Assembly: GCA_033819885.1 (NCBI GenBank)
Contig: JAQYUZ010000056.1
Span: 1-64,000, forward strand
Direction: 5' to 3'
DNA length: 64,000 nucleotides
Source: Microbotryomycetes sp. JL201
Lineage: Eukaryota > Basidiomycota > Microbotryomycetes
The notes under the pieces were generated by a model. The model was not told the DNA's origin and ran no database searches. It saw only the letters and a list, made by a program, of their open reading frames with translations. Position numbers and translations under genes: made by a program. This document shows positions 54,702-64,000 of the stretch, piece after piece (the first letter of the stretch is position 1; every line of letters starts with the position of its first letter).

Positions 54702-56962
54702 TCAACCTCTGCCAAAGTCTGCAATGAAGCAGTACCCACAATAATTGGACCAACCGTTGGTGGCATTTCTGTCCGTAAACGAAGCTAGGCCTCCATTACT
54801 GTACGAGCTGAATCCCGCAGGTGAGGTATTGTCGTTGGAGTTTTTGCGCTGGATTTAAAAACGTTTCATCAGCTCGCGCTCGGCGAATGACATCTTGTTG
54901 CACACTGACCACCCCGAGACTTGGCGGATTCAGACGAATTGGGGGAATCCGTTGATCTCCATCGTCATCGCTGTCACTCAATGTCAAGTCGATCGTCTCC
55001 ATCCTACGTCCGCTTGGAACGCCTCCACTTGCACGATTTGTCGACGGCGTACTCCTACCCGATCCGCCACCTCCACTCCCGTCACCAAAGCTGCTCGTTC
55101 TGCCTTCTAACCTCGGTCGCTTCGCGAGCGGTTCCTCTGCTTCATCATCGCTGTCATCGAGCGTCAACTGCTCTGAAGCCGACGTCTGCGGTTTGTTCTC
55201 GACGCCATTTGTCTCGGGCTCTGGTTTGATTGACGACGTGCGAGACGAGCTTGCACCATTGCTTGGCTTGCCTTTCGGTGGAGCAGTTCCAAACTTGTCA
55301 TTATCAGACCTCCAAGTGCCATCCGGCTCGATCGTCACGGCGTCCACTTCGTTGTCGCACGCATCCAGAATACTCTGCAGATATCCGTCTACGGCGAGCT
55401 CATCGTACCTGAGCACCTTGCTGCAAATCGGACATGTCCACGTCGGCGTTTGCTCGTTGAGCGACAACCACACTTCGAGGTCGAAACACGCAACGTGCAT
55501 GCACACATAAGACCGCACTGGCACTTTTATCCGCGCCAACGTCAACGGATCCTTGATCGCGACAGTGTAGGACGATCGAGTCTCCGGATCAGCGTTCTGT
55601 GATGCGATCATTTGAATCGATTGAGAGCTTGATCGCTGAGGAGCCGCCTTGACATTTTCGACGAGCTTCTTTATTGGAGTCATTTCCACAAGATATACGA
55701 CCATGTAGTATCTTTTTGACGGGACCTGGATAGATCAATGTCAGCAAACATCCCAGTACACATTTATAACGGGCCGTCCACCTTTTCAGTATTGACGTAT
55801 ATAATCTCCACCCGGTTATTTGCGTACGGTCCCAGCTGGAGCCGATCGCTCTTGCTCAAGTTGGCAGGCGGAGCCGTGCCGACTTGATTCCGAATGCCCT
55901 TTGTGTTTGCGCCAATGTTAAAATGGTTTAGCTTGACTTCGCACGTCCCCGGGAAATCGATCGGCGCTGGCAATTGATTCGTAGGCCCTCGTGAGGGATA
56001 ATAAAAGCCTTCATTTGTGCAGTACAGCCTCAACTGGTATTGCGGGTTGGATTGTGAATGTCTGCAAATTCTCGCGTCAGCCGGAATTCGTACAGATTCC
56101 CCGAAAGACAGGCTCACTTGGCGGATGTGAGCAATTCTCGCTGCTCTGCACTGAGCATGAAATCGAGTGTGACTGACTTGCGATCGCCTTGTCCAGCACT
56201 GGGCAGCAACACCACGGCGCTAACTGCCTTTTCGATCCGAAACAGCGGATTCGGTCTGAACCGGATCGGTATTGAGGGTGCGGCAGAGGGCTGTGCCTGA
56301 TATGCTTGGTTATAGGAGGAAGATGCACCATTGCTGCTGCCAGCGCCGTAATGTGGAGGCTGGAATCGCGGTGGCGGTAGCGCGCTGCTGTTTACCGTGG
56401 TCGAGTACGAGTTTGGCGCCGAACCGTACCCTGAATTGTTCGAATGATACGCTGCCTGCCAATTTGAGCTGGTCGAGCCGTAGCTGGAACCGCCGTTTGA
56501 GTAAGATGATGTAGCAGCGGCAGCAGATGTCGTAGCTGTCGGATGAAGAGCTTGGTTCATGGGTTGAGACGAGTTGGCTGGGACGCCCGGTGGGTACTGT
56601 TGACCACGAACAATCTTTCGAATCTGATCGCGAGCTTCGCGGAAGCGCGACTGGTCGGTACGGTCCATCTGAGTAATATAGTCGCGCGCTCTAGCGCTCT
56701 GTCGCACGCCAGTGTCAGGAAAGACTTGCGCAAGTGCAGCTGATAGGACTCACGAGTTCGTCTTTGCGGCCAGACAGTTTCAAACTGGCGTAGAAGAGCG
56801 AGTTGAACGCGCGCAGGACAGATTTGAGCTTGTCAACCGTTGCCCAGTTAAGATCAGACATGGCGCTCTGCAGAACAGTGCTCAGCCACAGTGTCGGTCT
56901 GTGAAATGACCCTCTTGGCTCACTTCCAGCGTGTAATGTCGTGTGTACTCGTCAGAAGCCAT
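54702..56962 (-). CDS. SIZ/PIAS-type SUMO E3 ligase
   Basis: Nuclear SUMO ligase. Start 56962 gives MASDEYTRHYTLE, joined by a GTGAGC intron to SAMSDLNWATVDKLKSVLRA and SLKLSGRKDEL, the SAP DNA-binding motif. A Ser/Asn/Gln-rich linker (about 56150-56600) follows. PINIT domain: NPLFRIEKAVSAVVLLPS, NPQYQLRLYCTNEGFYYPSR, FPGTCEVKLNHFNIGANTKG. SP-RING: VPVRSYVCMHVACFDLEVWL, EQTPTWTCPICSKVLRYDEL, with the Cys-His-Cys-Cys set. The acidic C-terminal part includes EQLTLDDSDDEAEEP and ETIDLTLSDSDDD, probable SUMO-interacting motifs. The last intron (donor GTCAGT near 54910) leads to RKNSNDNTSPAGFSSYSNGG and a stop at 54702. If it is not spliced the protein ends at 54796 (GIQLVQ). Order and domains match yeast Siz1. 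Confidence 0.9.
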
Positions 56963-57824
56963 GTCGTCTGCGAACTTGTGCCACTCTCGTCTAAATTTTC
57001 CTCGTTGCCGGCGTCTCTTTAAGCGTTAACGACTCGTCACTCCCGGAAAATTGCAGTCGATTGTTGTCTTGCAGTTTGTCGCCCTGAAAGTTACTTCCGG
57101 AGGCCACGCCACCCGGAAAAAGCCAAGCTTTAGCGAGGCAGAGTTCGCAGCAAGCAGCTCTGCACATGTCATTATGACGGTTCGTTAGCCGGGCTCGATA
57201 CAGCATGGCGGTCTCAAGGTGCGAATGAGCGCACGAGAATCCTCGTCGCGTGATCGCTTGATCATCGTATGCGCAGCTTCGCAAGGACCAGTACATTAAC
57301 CAAGCGAGTATTGAGCTGCAATCTATCAAGTGCGGGAGCCCGTGAGCTGGCCCTGACAGCGTTCAAGGCGGTCCGAAGCTTTGGACGGCGGCAAACGTCA
57401 TCCTCCGCTTCCAATCGCAAGGCACGCGCCAATTTCGTACTTGAAAGCATGCCACTTGCAGGCTGCTACATTCCCGCATTCATTTTGGCGCCCGGCGACT
57501 CACTTTTGAGGCCGTGGCTAGGCCGCGGGCGTGCCTTGGGCCCGTGCGCGCTCGCTGCGCTTTAGCGGCGCTGTGTAGCGCAGTCAAGAGACTGTTGCGG
57601 GTCGAATGCAGACCCAAGCTGCTGACTCGCCCAGTCCTGCGTGCGCTGTCGGTCGTAGTTCGAGAGAGTTTACGCAGCTTTCGATCGGTGGCACAAAAAC
57701 ATCCGGCCTCGTTACATGCACACAAAAAACCCCCCATACTCTTGCATTCAAAGTCTGTGAGCACATTTGTTGCAACAACAATTTGAAATCTATACGAAAT
57801 AATCCAGTCTACGCAGCTTCATTC
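56963..57824. other. Intergenic region, 862 bp, no gene supported
   Basis: Between the SUMO ligase start and the helicase stop, both on the minus strand. A plus-strand frame of 98 codons (57269-57565) and an overlapping minus-strand frame are both Arg-rich; neither is convincing. A GC-rich inverted repeat, CTGCGCT...AGCGCAG, lies near 57550-57585 and could be a helicase-gene terminator or simple structure. Confidence 0.45.
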
Positions 57825-60800
57825 TTAAATGTACAAGTCTCTGCTGTCGACGTCTTCTTGCCCGCCATGCTCCTCAACGAGCCACTCATCATCAGCGTTC
57901 TTGGGTCCAGGCCCCTCCTGTTCCTCTGCATAGTCCGCAGCTTGAATGTGCGCCACCGGAGCGGGGTCCAGCCAATCGCGCACCAAGCCCCGCTCGTCCA
58001 ACCATTCAATGTACTTTTTCCACACGTTAGGATCATTGTCCGTATCGTCGTCGAATCTCCTCACTCCGATGCCATACTTAGAACCCGCCGCTCTCCCCAA
58101 CGTCTCGCGGTTGCCGACGACGACCAAGCCGTCTTTTGCCCTTGTCAGCGCTACATTCAACCTCCTCTTGTCACTGAGAAACCCAATGAATCCGGCTTTA
58201 TTTGACCTGACCGTCGACAAGATAATGACAGATTTCTCACGACCTTGAAACCCGTCAACAGTGTTGATCTCGACGCGGCCGACTTCCCTCACTCTTTGCC
58301 GACCCAGAAGAGACAACAACATGTCCTGAGCAACGGAGAGCGCTGATCGCGAGCCAAAAGGTCGAACATTGCTGCCAAACATGTCTTGCAAGAGACAGGT
58401 CTGGGCAAAGTACGGCGTTATTACGCCAATGTCGTCACCGCATAAGTTCGGATTGCGCAGAAGCAAGTCACCGACAACTTGCACAATCATCTCTGCTTCG
58501 CCAGCGTTCATTGTACTTTGGCGAAAAGATTGCTCGTCGAACGAATGGCTGAGGAACACGGTCGGACAATCTGCCTTCGTAAAGTACTGTGACGAGAGCA
58601 ATGACGGTCGTCGTTGGACGCAAGCCGAGTCTTCGAGCATGGAATGATAAAAATTCTCATTTGGGAAGGCCGATATGACAGGCTTCATGCGGTATTGCGT
58701 GTCGAGAAGGGTGGATTGCACCGCTAGAGATATTGCATCAGAATAGTCGTGAGCCGAAACGGCGCATGATAAGCTGCTCACTTCCATCCACCATGAGTCG
58801 TTCAAACAAGCTGACATGCAGCCGCTCTTTGACCGCATCACGTGACTGCGAGTTGAGAAGAGTCAGCCAGAACGATATGCGCTCGAAGTGAGAACTGACT
58901 TGCCTTGACAACGGCGGGCAGTTGCTTGTGATCCCCAATCAAGGTTACATGCTGAGCGCCTTTCATTAGCGGAATTAACGAGACGGGCTGCACGAACAAG
59001 CATGAGCAAGGCAGCGCAAGTTGACGGTGGCTGGACACACCTCGGTGCACATGGCAGCTTCGTCAAGGAAAACGATCGGAAAATCGACCATCTACGCACA
59101 AGATTTCTGTCAACCGCGACTTGTGGGCATAAGCGCATTCGTGACTCACACTCATGACTTTACTTGCCCCTGCGCCGATCGCAGTCGAACAGAAAACGTC
59201 GGCTGTCGCAAACAAGCTCGAGTACAATCTGTGCTCTAGCGCAATATATTTGCGCCAAGATTTGCGATACTTCGATTCGAGCTCGACTGCGTCCATGACT
59301 GTCGGCTACGGTCTACAATCCGCCGCAGCGAACCACTTTGCTCACCTTCTCGCTCGAGATCTTGTTTTGTCGGCTTGCTCGCCATGCCTCGTGTGCTCAT
59401 CTCGTCCTTGAAATCTTGCAACTCAATTCTCGACTGTTCGCTCGACTCTCTGGCTTGTTCAAGTTTCGTCCATAGTGGGTGTTGTTCCCGCCTCTTTTCG
59501 ACCGTCCATTCTTGCAAGTCCGATCGGACCTTGTCCATTTTACCAGTTCGCAAGGGGTTCAGTCCAGCTTTGACCAATAGTGACAAAAGATGATCAATGG
59601 AAACGTGCGTAGGAGCCGTCAGCAGGATCGGTTGAGGCACTCGAAAGTGAAGTTTGAGCAGCGCGATCATAGAAACGATCGTCGCCGACTTGCCAGTGCC
59701 CGGTGGCTTCAAAGAAACCATGTGTCAACCGAGGTCTGTGTCCCGAAACGATACGAGACGAGACTCACGCCTTGAATCAAACTCAACGATTGTCCAAGCG
59801 CCATGGCAACGGCTTTTGTTTGGCTTTCGTTCAGCCCAAGGTCCGGATCGCCTGTTATGTGGATGGGGTCGTCGCGAGCGTGTCGTTTGATCCACGAATT
59901 GATGAGCTGATTGTCTGCGAACAGAAAGGACGGATTCGAGACAGGGTCCGTCGCTTTCATATTGCCCTCCGCCTTTTCGTCAAATAGCTCGTACTGAGGG
60001 TCTTGTTGAGCCATGCGCTCTTGATCGAGCGCCTGCGATGTCCTGATCGAAGGCACGACCATGTCCCGTAAATCTGTGCCCTGCAACGCCCATTCTCGTA
60101 TAGTCGTTGTGATACCGTCCAAGTGAGCCTGCTGGGCGGCGTCAATGGCGTCCGCATTGCGTTGACGTTGTCGTTCGGGTTCAAAATACAAGTTGTCGAT
60201 CGCTCGTAATTGAAGTTTGTTTGAAGTGTCGTCATTGCCAATGTCGATCCTGCGGACAAGATGGTCAAAGCAAGCCTAGGTGAAAAGGGCGCGAACTCAC
60301 CGGAACTCCTCTTCGTCTAACAGCCGAACATCCGGCTCGTCAAATGCAACAATCAGCTGGCCATCTCGAATGTCAATAAGGTCGCCTTGGAAAAAAGTCT
60401 TCGATCCCGTTACGGATTCGTCTGCAGGTTCCACCAGCGGTGTGAAACGTAGTATTGACCCCGGAGAAAACTGGAAACCTGACTCTTGACTCAGGTCTTT
60501 GCCATCAACGTGCCACCAGGCGGCGATCGCCTTTGCTCCATTCCCGCCGTCGGCTTTCTCTGGCCTTTTGTGGTTGCTAGTGACGATGTCTTGGATCTTG
60601 GACTGATCGGTCAACCATTGACCTTGAGCCCGGCAGACCGTCTTGCCTTGCAGTTCTCGCTGCCGCGGCGAGCCGGCCTTCGCAAGTTGCTCGAGGTAGA
60701 ATCGCTCTTCGGCCTCGACTGACAGCTGGATCAAGCGGTTGAGCCTGTAAGGATCATGTCAGACCATCCGAACTGAAGAGGCTGCGAATTCGCCGAGCAC

Positions 60801-61844
60801 CGACCTTTTGCGAAAAACGTCGGCCGGTGGGCAAGGTTGCTTCTCCATCGCCGGCACTCGTACTTTCCAGCCCCATTGTTCTTCTGATCTCATTCTTGAA
60901 CTCCATGAGCCAACCTTGCTCGAGTCTACGCCGATGCCGACGAGTTTGTTATGACCTGGACCAGACAGGTCAATCGGCTCGTACAGGGACGGCGGGTTCG
61001 TGAGCAAGGCGTTCAAGGTCTGCCTTTTGCGCATCGAAGAAAACGGCGCCGACAACCTCCAATCGTAGCGTGATAGTAGCGGATGAGCGTAAGGCTGCTC
61101 AGTATCTTCGGGCGGAACTTGCGCGGGAACACGGTAGGGTCGGATCGGCGAATGCTCCAGAGTCAGCGTAGGAGATACTGGCACAGCTGCAGCAATGTTT
61201 CGATTTTCTAGTCGCTTTGCTCGCGCTTTGATAGCCGCTTTGACGGTCTTTTTCTCCTTCTCGACGGCCGTCTTGGCTCTCATGGTCTTGTCCTTTGCTG
61301 ATGAACTCTCTTTTGAGTGGCTCGCCTTCTTTGATGGTTCAACATTGGCTTGCGGCCCGGGGTGGCGAGCATGCGTCTGCAACTCGGCCAACCACTGTCC
61401 GAGCTCGAGATCGAGGCTTTCGTCAGTTGCGTCCCTGTACACGTGTTCCCTGTGTTCTGCGACCACATGATCGTCAATGGGCGTTGTCGTGGCTCGCCCC
61501 GGTCTTTTCTCGTTCTCGTATCGCGTATACAAGGCGCGTTCAATCTCTTTTCGCGTCATGTGAGGCATGACCGCCTCGTGATCTTGTACGACGCCATCAG
61601 GGCCATTTTTGATATGTTGTTCAAAGGTTTGGGGTTCAGTGTCGCGTTTGCGTGTCGACTGCCGTGCAGCAGCTCGCTCGAATGAGCTCGTGACTCGCGC
61701 CTGAGGTCGTACAGATACATGAACGTTCCGCGAAGACAAATGCTGCCCATTCAAGTCGGCGAGATGCTGCCATGCCTGACATTGTTGCGCTGCACGCCTT
61801 GCGTGTCTCTGTGCCGTCGAACGGTGGCACAAGACGCGCTTCAT
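57825..61844 (-). CDS. UPF1-like superfamily 1 helicase with predicted mitochondrial presequence
   Basis: Start 61844 gives MKRVLCHRSTAQRHARRAAQ, Arg-rich without acidic residues, typical of mitochondrial import. A long polar region follows (about 360 residues, Lys-rich; SAPFSSMRKRQTLNALL). A GTCGGT intron near 60760-60800 joins PADVFRKR to LNRLIQLSVEAEERFYLEQL, linking the two halves in frame. Then AFDEPDVRLLDEEEF, GLNESQTKAVAMALGQSLSL, IQG|PPGTGKSATIVSMIALL (Walker A across an intron), LLTAPTHVSIDHLLSLLVKA, ATADVFCSTAIGAGASKVMS, FPIVFLDEAAM (Walker B, DEAA), IGDHKQLPAVVK, LLDTQYRMKPVISAFPNENF, INTVDGFQGREKSVIILSTV and GFLSDKRRLNVALTRAKDGL. This is the UPF1/DNA2 helicase set in order. It lacks the UPF1 Cys/His zinc domain in what I can read. 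The acidic C-terminus ends SRDLYI. Role in mitochondrial RNA or DNA is inference. Confidence 0.82.
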
Positions 61845-62183
61845 CGGCGCGTTGCACCGTGACAAGAGCACCGGGAGAGCCAATGAATCACCGCAGGGTC
61901 GTGTTGACGTGCGCCAGCTTGAGTGCGCGAGATCGACTGCCTATGCGTGAGACACCAAAGAACCGCGACAGGCCCGCCCGGGCCACAATCATTTGCCCCT
62001 ATGTGTTTCATCGCGCCGAGTAAAAAATCGTGATGACGGCCCAGATATGATCAGTAGATTTTCGAGATTTGATGCAAAGCGCGCGCTCACCAAGGAATGC
62101 CTCTTCACGGTCACGTGCTCAGCCGACTCGCGTCGTTTTTTTGGCGGCGAGTTGCTGCTGTGCTCTGACCGCACTTGAACGCC
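61845..62183. promoter_or_regulatory. Divergent promoter region helicase / YTM1
   Basis: 339 bp between divergent start codons; holds both promoters. A CACGTG box-like GTCACGTGC occurs near 62110-62120, 65 bp before the YTM1 start; its meaning is unknown. Confidence 0.45.
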
Positions 62184-64000
62184 ATGGCAACGACGGCAGC
62201 GGCATACTCTGTAGCTGAATCAACATCTGCAAGCACTCCTGGTGGCCAAGACAGGCAGATCGCCGTGCGACTGACGACAAAAGACGCAAAGTACTCGATT
62301 CCACCGACAAAGTTCCTCATTCCGGCGTCATGGAGACGATTTCACCTGTCGGAACTCATTAATCAGGTCTTGGAGACATGTACGTCAGCGTCTTGTACCT
62401 ATGGACGCCGCTGGAACGCGACGCTGACCCGTTTCGCTTTTCTGCTGCATCGGCGCCCGTCTGCATCTGCTCCACTAAACACGACAGCGTCGCCCGTGCC
62501 GTTCGACTTCTTGATCAACTCGACTCTGCTCAGGACGACACTCGGCCAGTATTGTCTGGCGACAAACACGAGCGAGGAAGTCACGCTCGAGATTGAATAT
62601 CTGCCGTCGACACTGCCACCAAAGCTCGAGTCAACGACACCAGCACAAGACTGGATCAGTGATATATCGCTTGCCCAACATGAGTAGGCGCCATTCCACC
62701 TTTCAGCTTCACCAAGTCTCACAAGCTGACCTCTGCTCCCTCGCGGACAGCTCAATCCTGTCTGCGTCGTATGCTGGAACATTGTCACTCGCTTCGTCAT
62801 CGTCCACGGAACCTTTGACGTTCTCTGGGCATTTGCAAGCAGTCTTGTCATGTTGCTATGTCGACAACGCATTTGCGGGTGTCAGTGGCCACTCATGGGT
62901 AGCCAGCGGTGGCATGGACAGGATCGCACGCGTATGGCAATACCAGGTGAGAGCATCGTATTCGTTACAAACATATGCGATACTATCTTCTGACTTTATA
63001 AAGAAGACCCAGCCCGCGGCATCGACAGACTCTTCGACTGCAGCGCCCACACCCCAGACTTTGTACACTCTCCACCTTCATAATTCGTCCGTTTCTTCCG
63101 TCAGAGCGAGACAGCTGGACTCGTCGAGCGCGCGTCAGTCACCGCACCTGTTGACCGCAGGCTGGGACGGTCTCATTGGTCTATGGGACCTCAGCCCCGG
63201 CGTCAACGAGAGCAACGAGCCCCTCGAGGCGGAAGATGGCGACGAGAACGGTGACGGACGTAAGAAGAAGCGAAGAAAACAAGCTACATCTCAGAGCAAA
63301 GCAAAGGTGCGCATCTTTGCCTGCCTCGGTCCGAGTCTGCCACTCTCATCGTGCCACACGAGTGCAGGCACCAATCAATGTTTTGAGAGGACACGAGGGC
63401 AAAGTGTCGTCTGCAATATTTGATCACTCGTCGGCAACGACGGCGTATTCGGCTGGCTGGGATCACACCGTGCGAAGCTGGGATCTTGAGACCGGCTCTG
63501 AAACTGCAGCAAAGGCGAGTGTCCATTCAAGCACCTTCGCACATTGCCATTTCTGCCTCAAACTAACCACAAGGCGTCTCTCGTGCAGACCTGCGACAAA
63601 GTCATTTACAGTCTCGCACAAATGGCCACTCCCAACCTCCTCGCGACCGGCACAGCAGACCGTCAAGTGTGCTTCTTTGACTTGAGAACGTCTTCCGATT
63701 CTTCATCTGCACCCATCAGTCAAAACATTTCTTTGACCTTGTTCGGACACACTTCGGTTGTCTCGTCGGTCAAGAACCATCCTACGAAACCTTTGACGCT
63801 CGTTTCGGGTTCGTTTGACGGCACCGTCAGGGTTTGGGATGCCAGGAGTCCGAAGCAGAGTTTGTTCGTGCTCCCAATGCCGGCACTTCAAGACGCTTCA
63901 TCTTCGATTGACAAAGTTCTTTCGGTGGATTGGGACGGAGATAGGATCGTCGCTGGCGGTCAAGGTTCACAACTCGTTCAATGGAGAGTCTCAGAGTCGG
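62184..64000 (+). CDS. YTM1: YTM1 / WDR12 ribosome biogenesis WD40 protein (cut by window end)
   Basis: Subunit of the Nop7-Erb1-Ytm1 (PeBoW) complex that matures 27S pre-rRNA in the nucleolus. ATG 62184 gives MATTAAAYSVAES. N-terminal NLE (ubiquitin-like) domain: QIAVRLTTKDAKYSIPPTKF, PASWRRFHLSELINQVLETS, PVPFDFLINSTLLRTTLGQY, SEEVTLEIEYLPSTLPPKLE. An intron with donor GTGATA (62659-62725) joins QDWI to TDLCSLADSSILSASYAGT, opening the WD40 propeller. Repeats: TFSGHLQAVLSCCYVD, GGMDRIARVWQYQ, LTAGWDGLIGLWDLSPG, VLRGHEGKVSSAIFDHSSAT, AGWDHTVRSWDLETG. A Lys/Arg-rich insert GDGRKKKRRKQ is probably nuclear-directing. A GC-AG intron (63515-63588) precedes TCDKVIYSLAQMATPNLLAT. Then LFGHTSVVSSVKNHPTKPLT and SGSFDGTVRVWDARSP follow. 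The frame is open at 64000. Confidence 0.93.

Noticed and set aside
57269-57565. 98-codon plus-strand frame, Arg-rich start
   Set aside because: An equally long frame lies on the other strand, and neither has a recognisable motif or splice support.
57550-57585. GC-rich inverted repeat as a structured RNA
   Set aside because: Short stem with no supporting context; could be chance in GC-rich sequence.
62660-62730. Apparent frameshift in YTM1
   Set aside because: A 67-nt intron with donor GTGATA and acceptor ACAAG restores DWI-TDLCSLADSS in the correct frame, so no error or break is needed.
1-64000. CRISPR arrays, insertion sequences, LTR or LINE elements
   Set aside because: No spaced direct repeats, terminal repeats, reverse transcriptase or transposase motifs were seen on either strand.

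Overview
The window is the left end of a fungal chromosome. It opens with twelve CCCTAA units (the complement of TTAGGG) and then carries densely packed, intron-rich protein-coding genes. Introns are mostly 50-80 nt, with donors such as GTGAGT, GTGCGT, GTACGT and GTCAGT and CTGAC/CTAAC-like branch sites 10-30 nt before the acceptor. Intergenic gaps are usually 120-800 bp. Together with the gene set (methylcrotonyl-CoA carboxylase, PDR transporter, kinesin-7, RPC25, YTM1, SIZ/PIAS ligase) this points to a compact basidiomycete genome. A Pucciniomycotina-like yeast is my guess and is not shown by the sequence.

Layout. 1-76 telomere; 77-435 short subtelomere without a gene; 436-7684 (-) cohesin loader SCC2; 8089-9589 (-) unrecognised membrane protein; 9810-10217 (+) YOS1; 10397-13469 (-) mitochondrial DEAH helicase IRC3; 13726-15093 (+) palmitoyl-protein thioesterase; 15273-16033 (+) molybdopterin synthase large subunit; 16675-17780 (+) charged protein of unknown role; 17905-19827 (+) LST8; 19950-21280 (+) RPC25; 21414-25983 (-) kinesin-7-like motor; 26256-29514 (-) methylcrotonyl-CoA carboxylase alpha subunit.

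29810-37441 holds four tandem, same-strand genes (A-D) that I do not recognise. Conserved segments and intron positions show that they are diverged copies of one ancestral gene. This is the most interesting locus in the window.

The right part is 38254-43316 (+) PDR-type ABC transporter; 43528-44407 (-) NUDC; 45076-46927 (+) cold-shock-domain protein; 47598-48491 (-) ribosomal protein eL13; 49109-50078 (+) histidine-phosphatase-family protein; 50244-51559 (+) 2-Cys peroxiredoxin; 52276-53763 (+) ADP/ATP carrier; 54702-56962 (-) SIZ/PIAS SUMO ligase; 57825-61844 (-) UPF1-like helicase with a predicted mitochondrial presequence; 62184 to the window end (+) YTM1, cut by the edge.

The neighbours do not form a pathway cluster; most are housekeeping genes. 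Mitochondrial functions recur (IRC3, MCCC1, the UPF1-like helicase, the ADP/ATP carrier), as does TOR/ribosome biology (LST8, RPC25, eL13, YTM1). Gene structure is unusual in several places: four well-supported GC-AG introns plus a fifth candidate, an 8-nt microexon, a 5-nt first coding exon, a split start codon and a stop codon isolated behind the last intron. All gene models here were spliced by eye from reading frames, splice consensus and remembered family sequences. No alignment or search was run.
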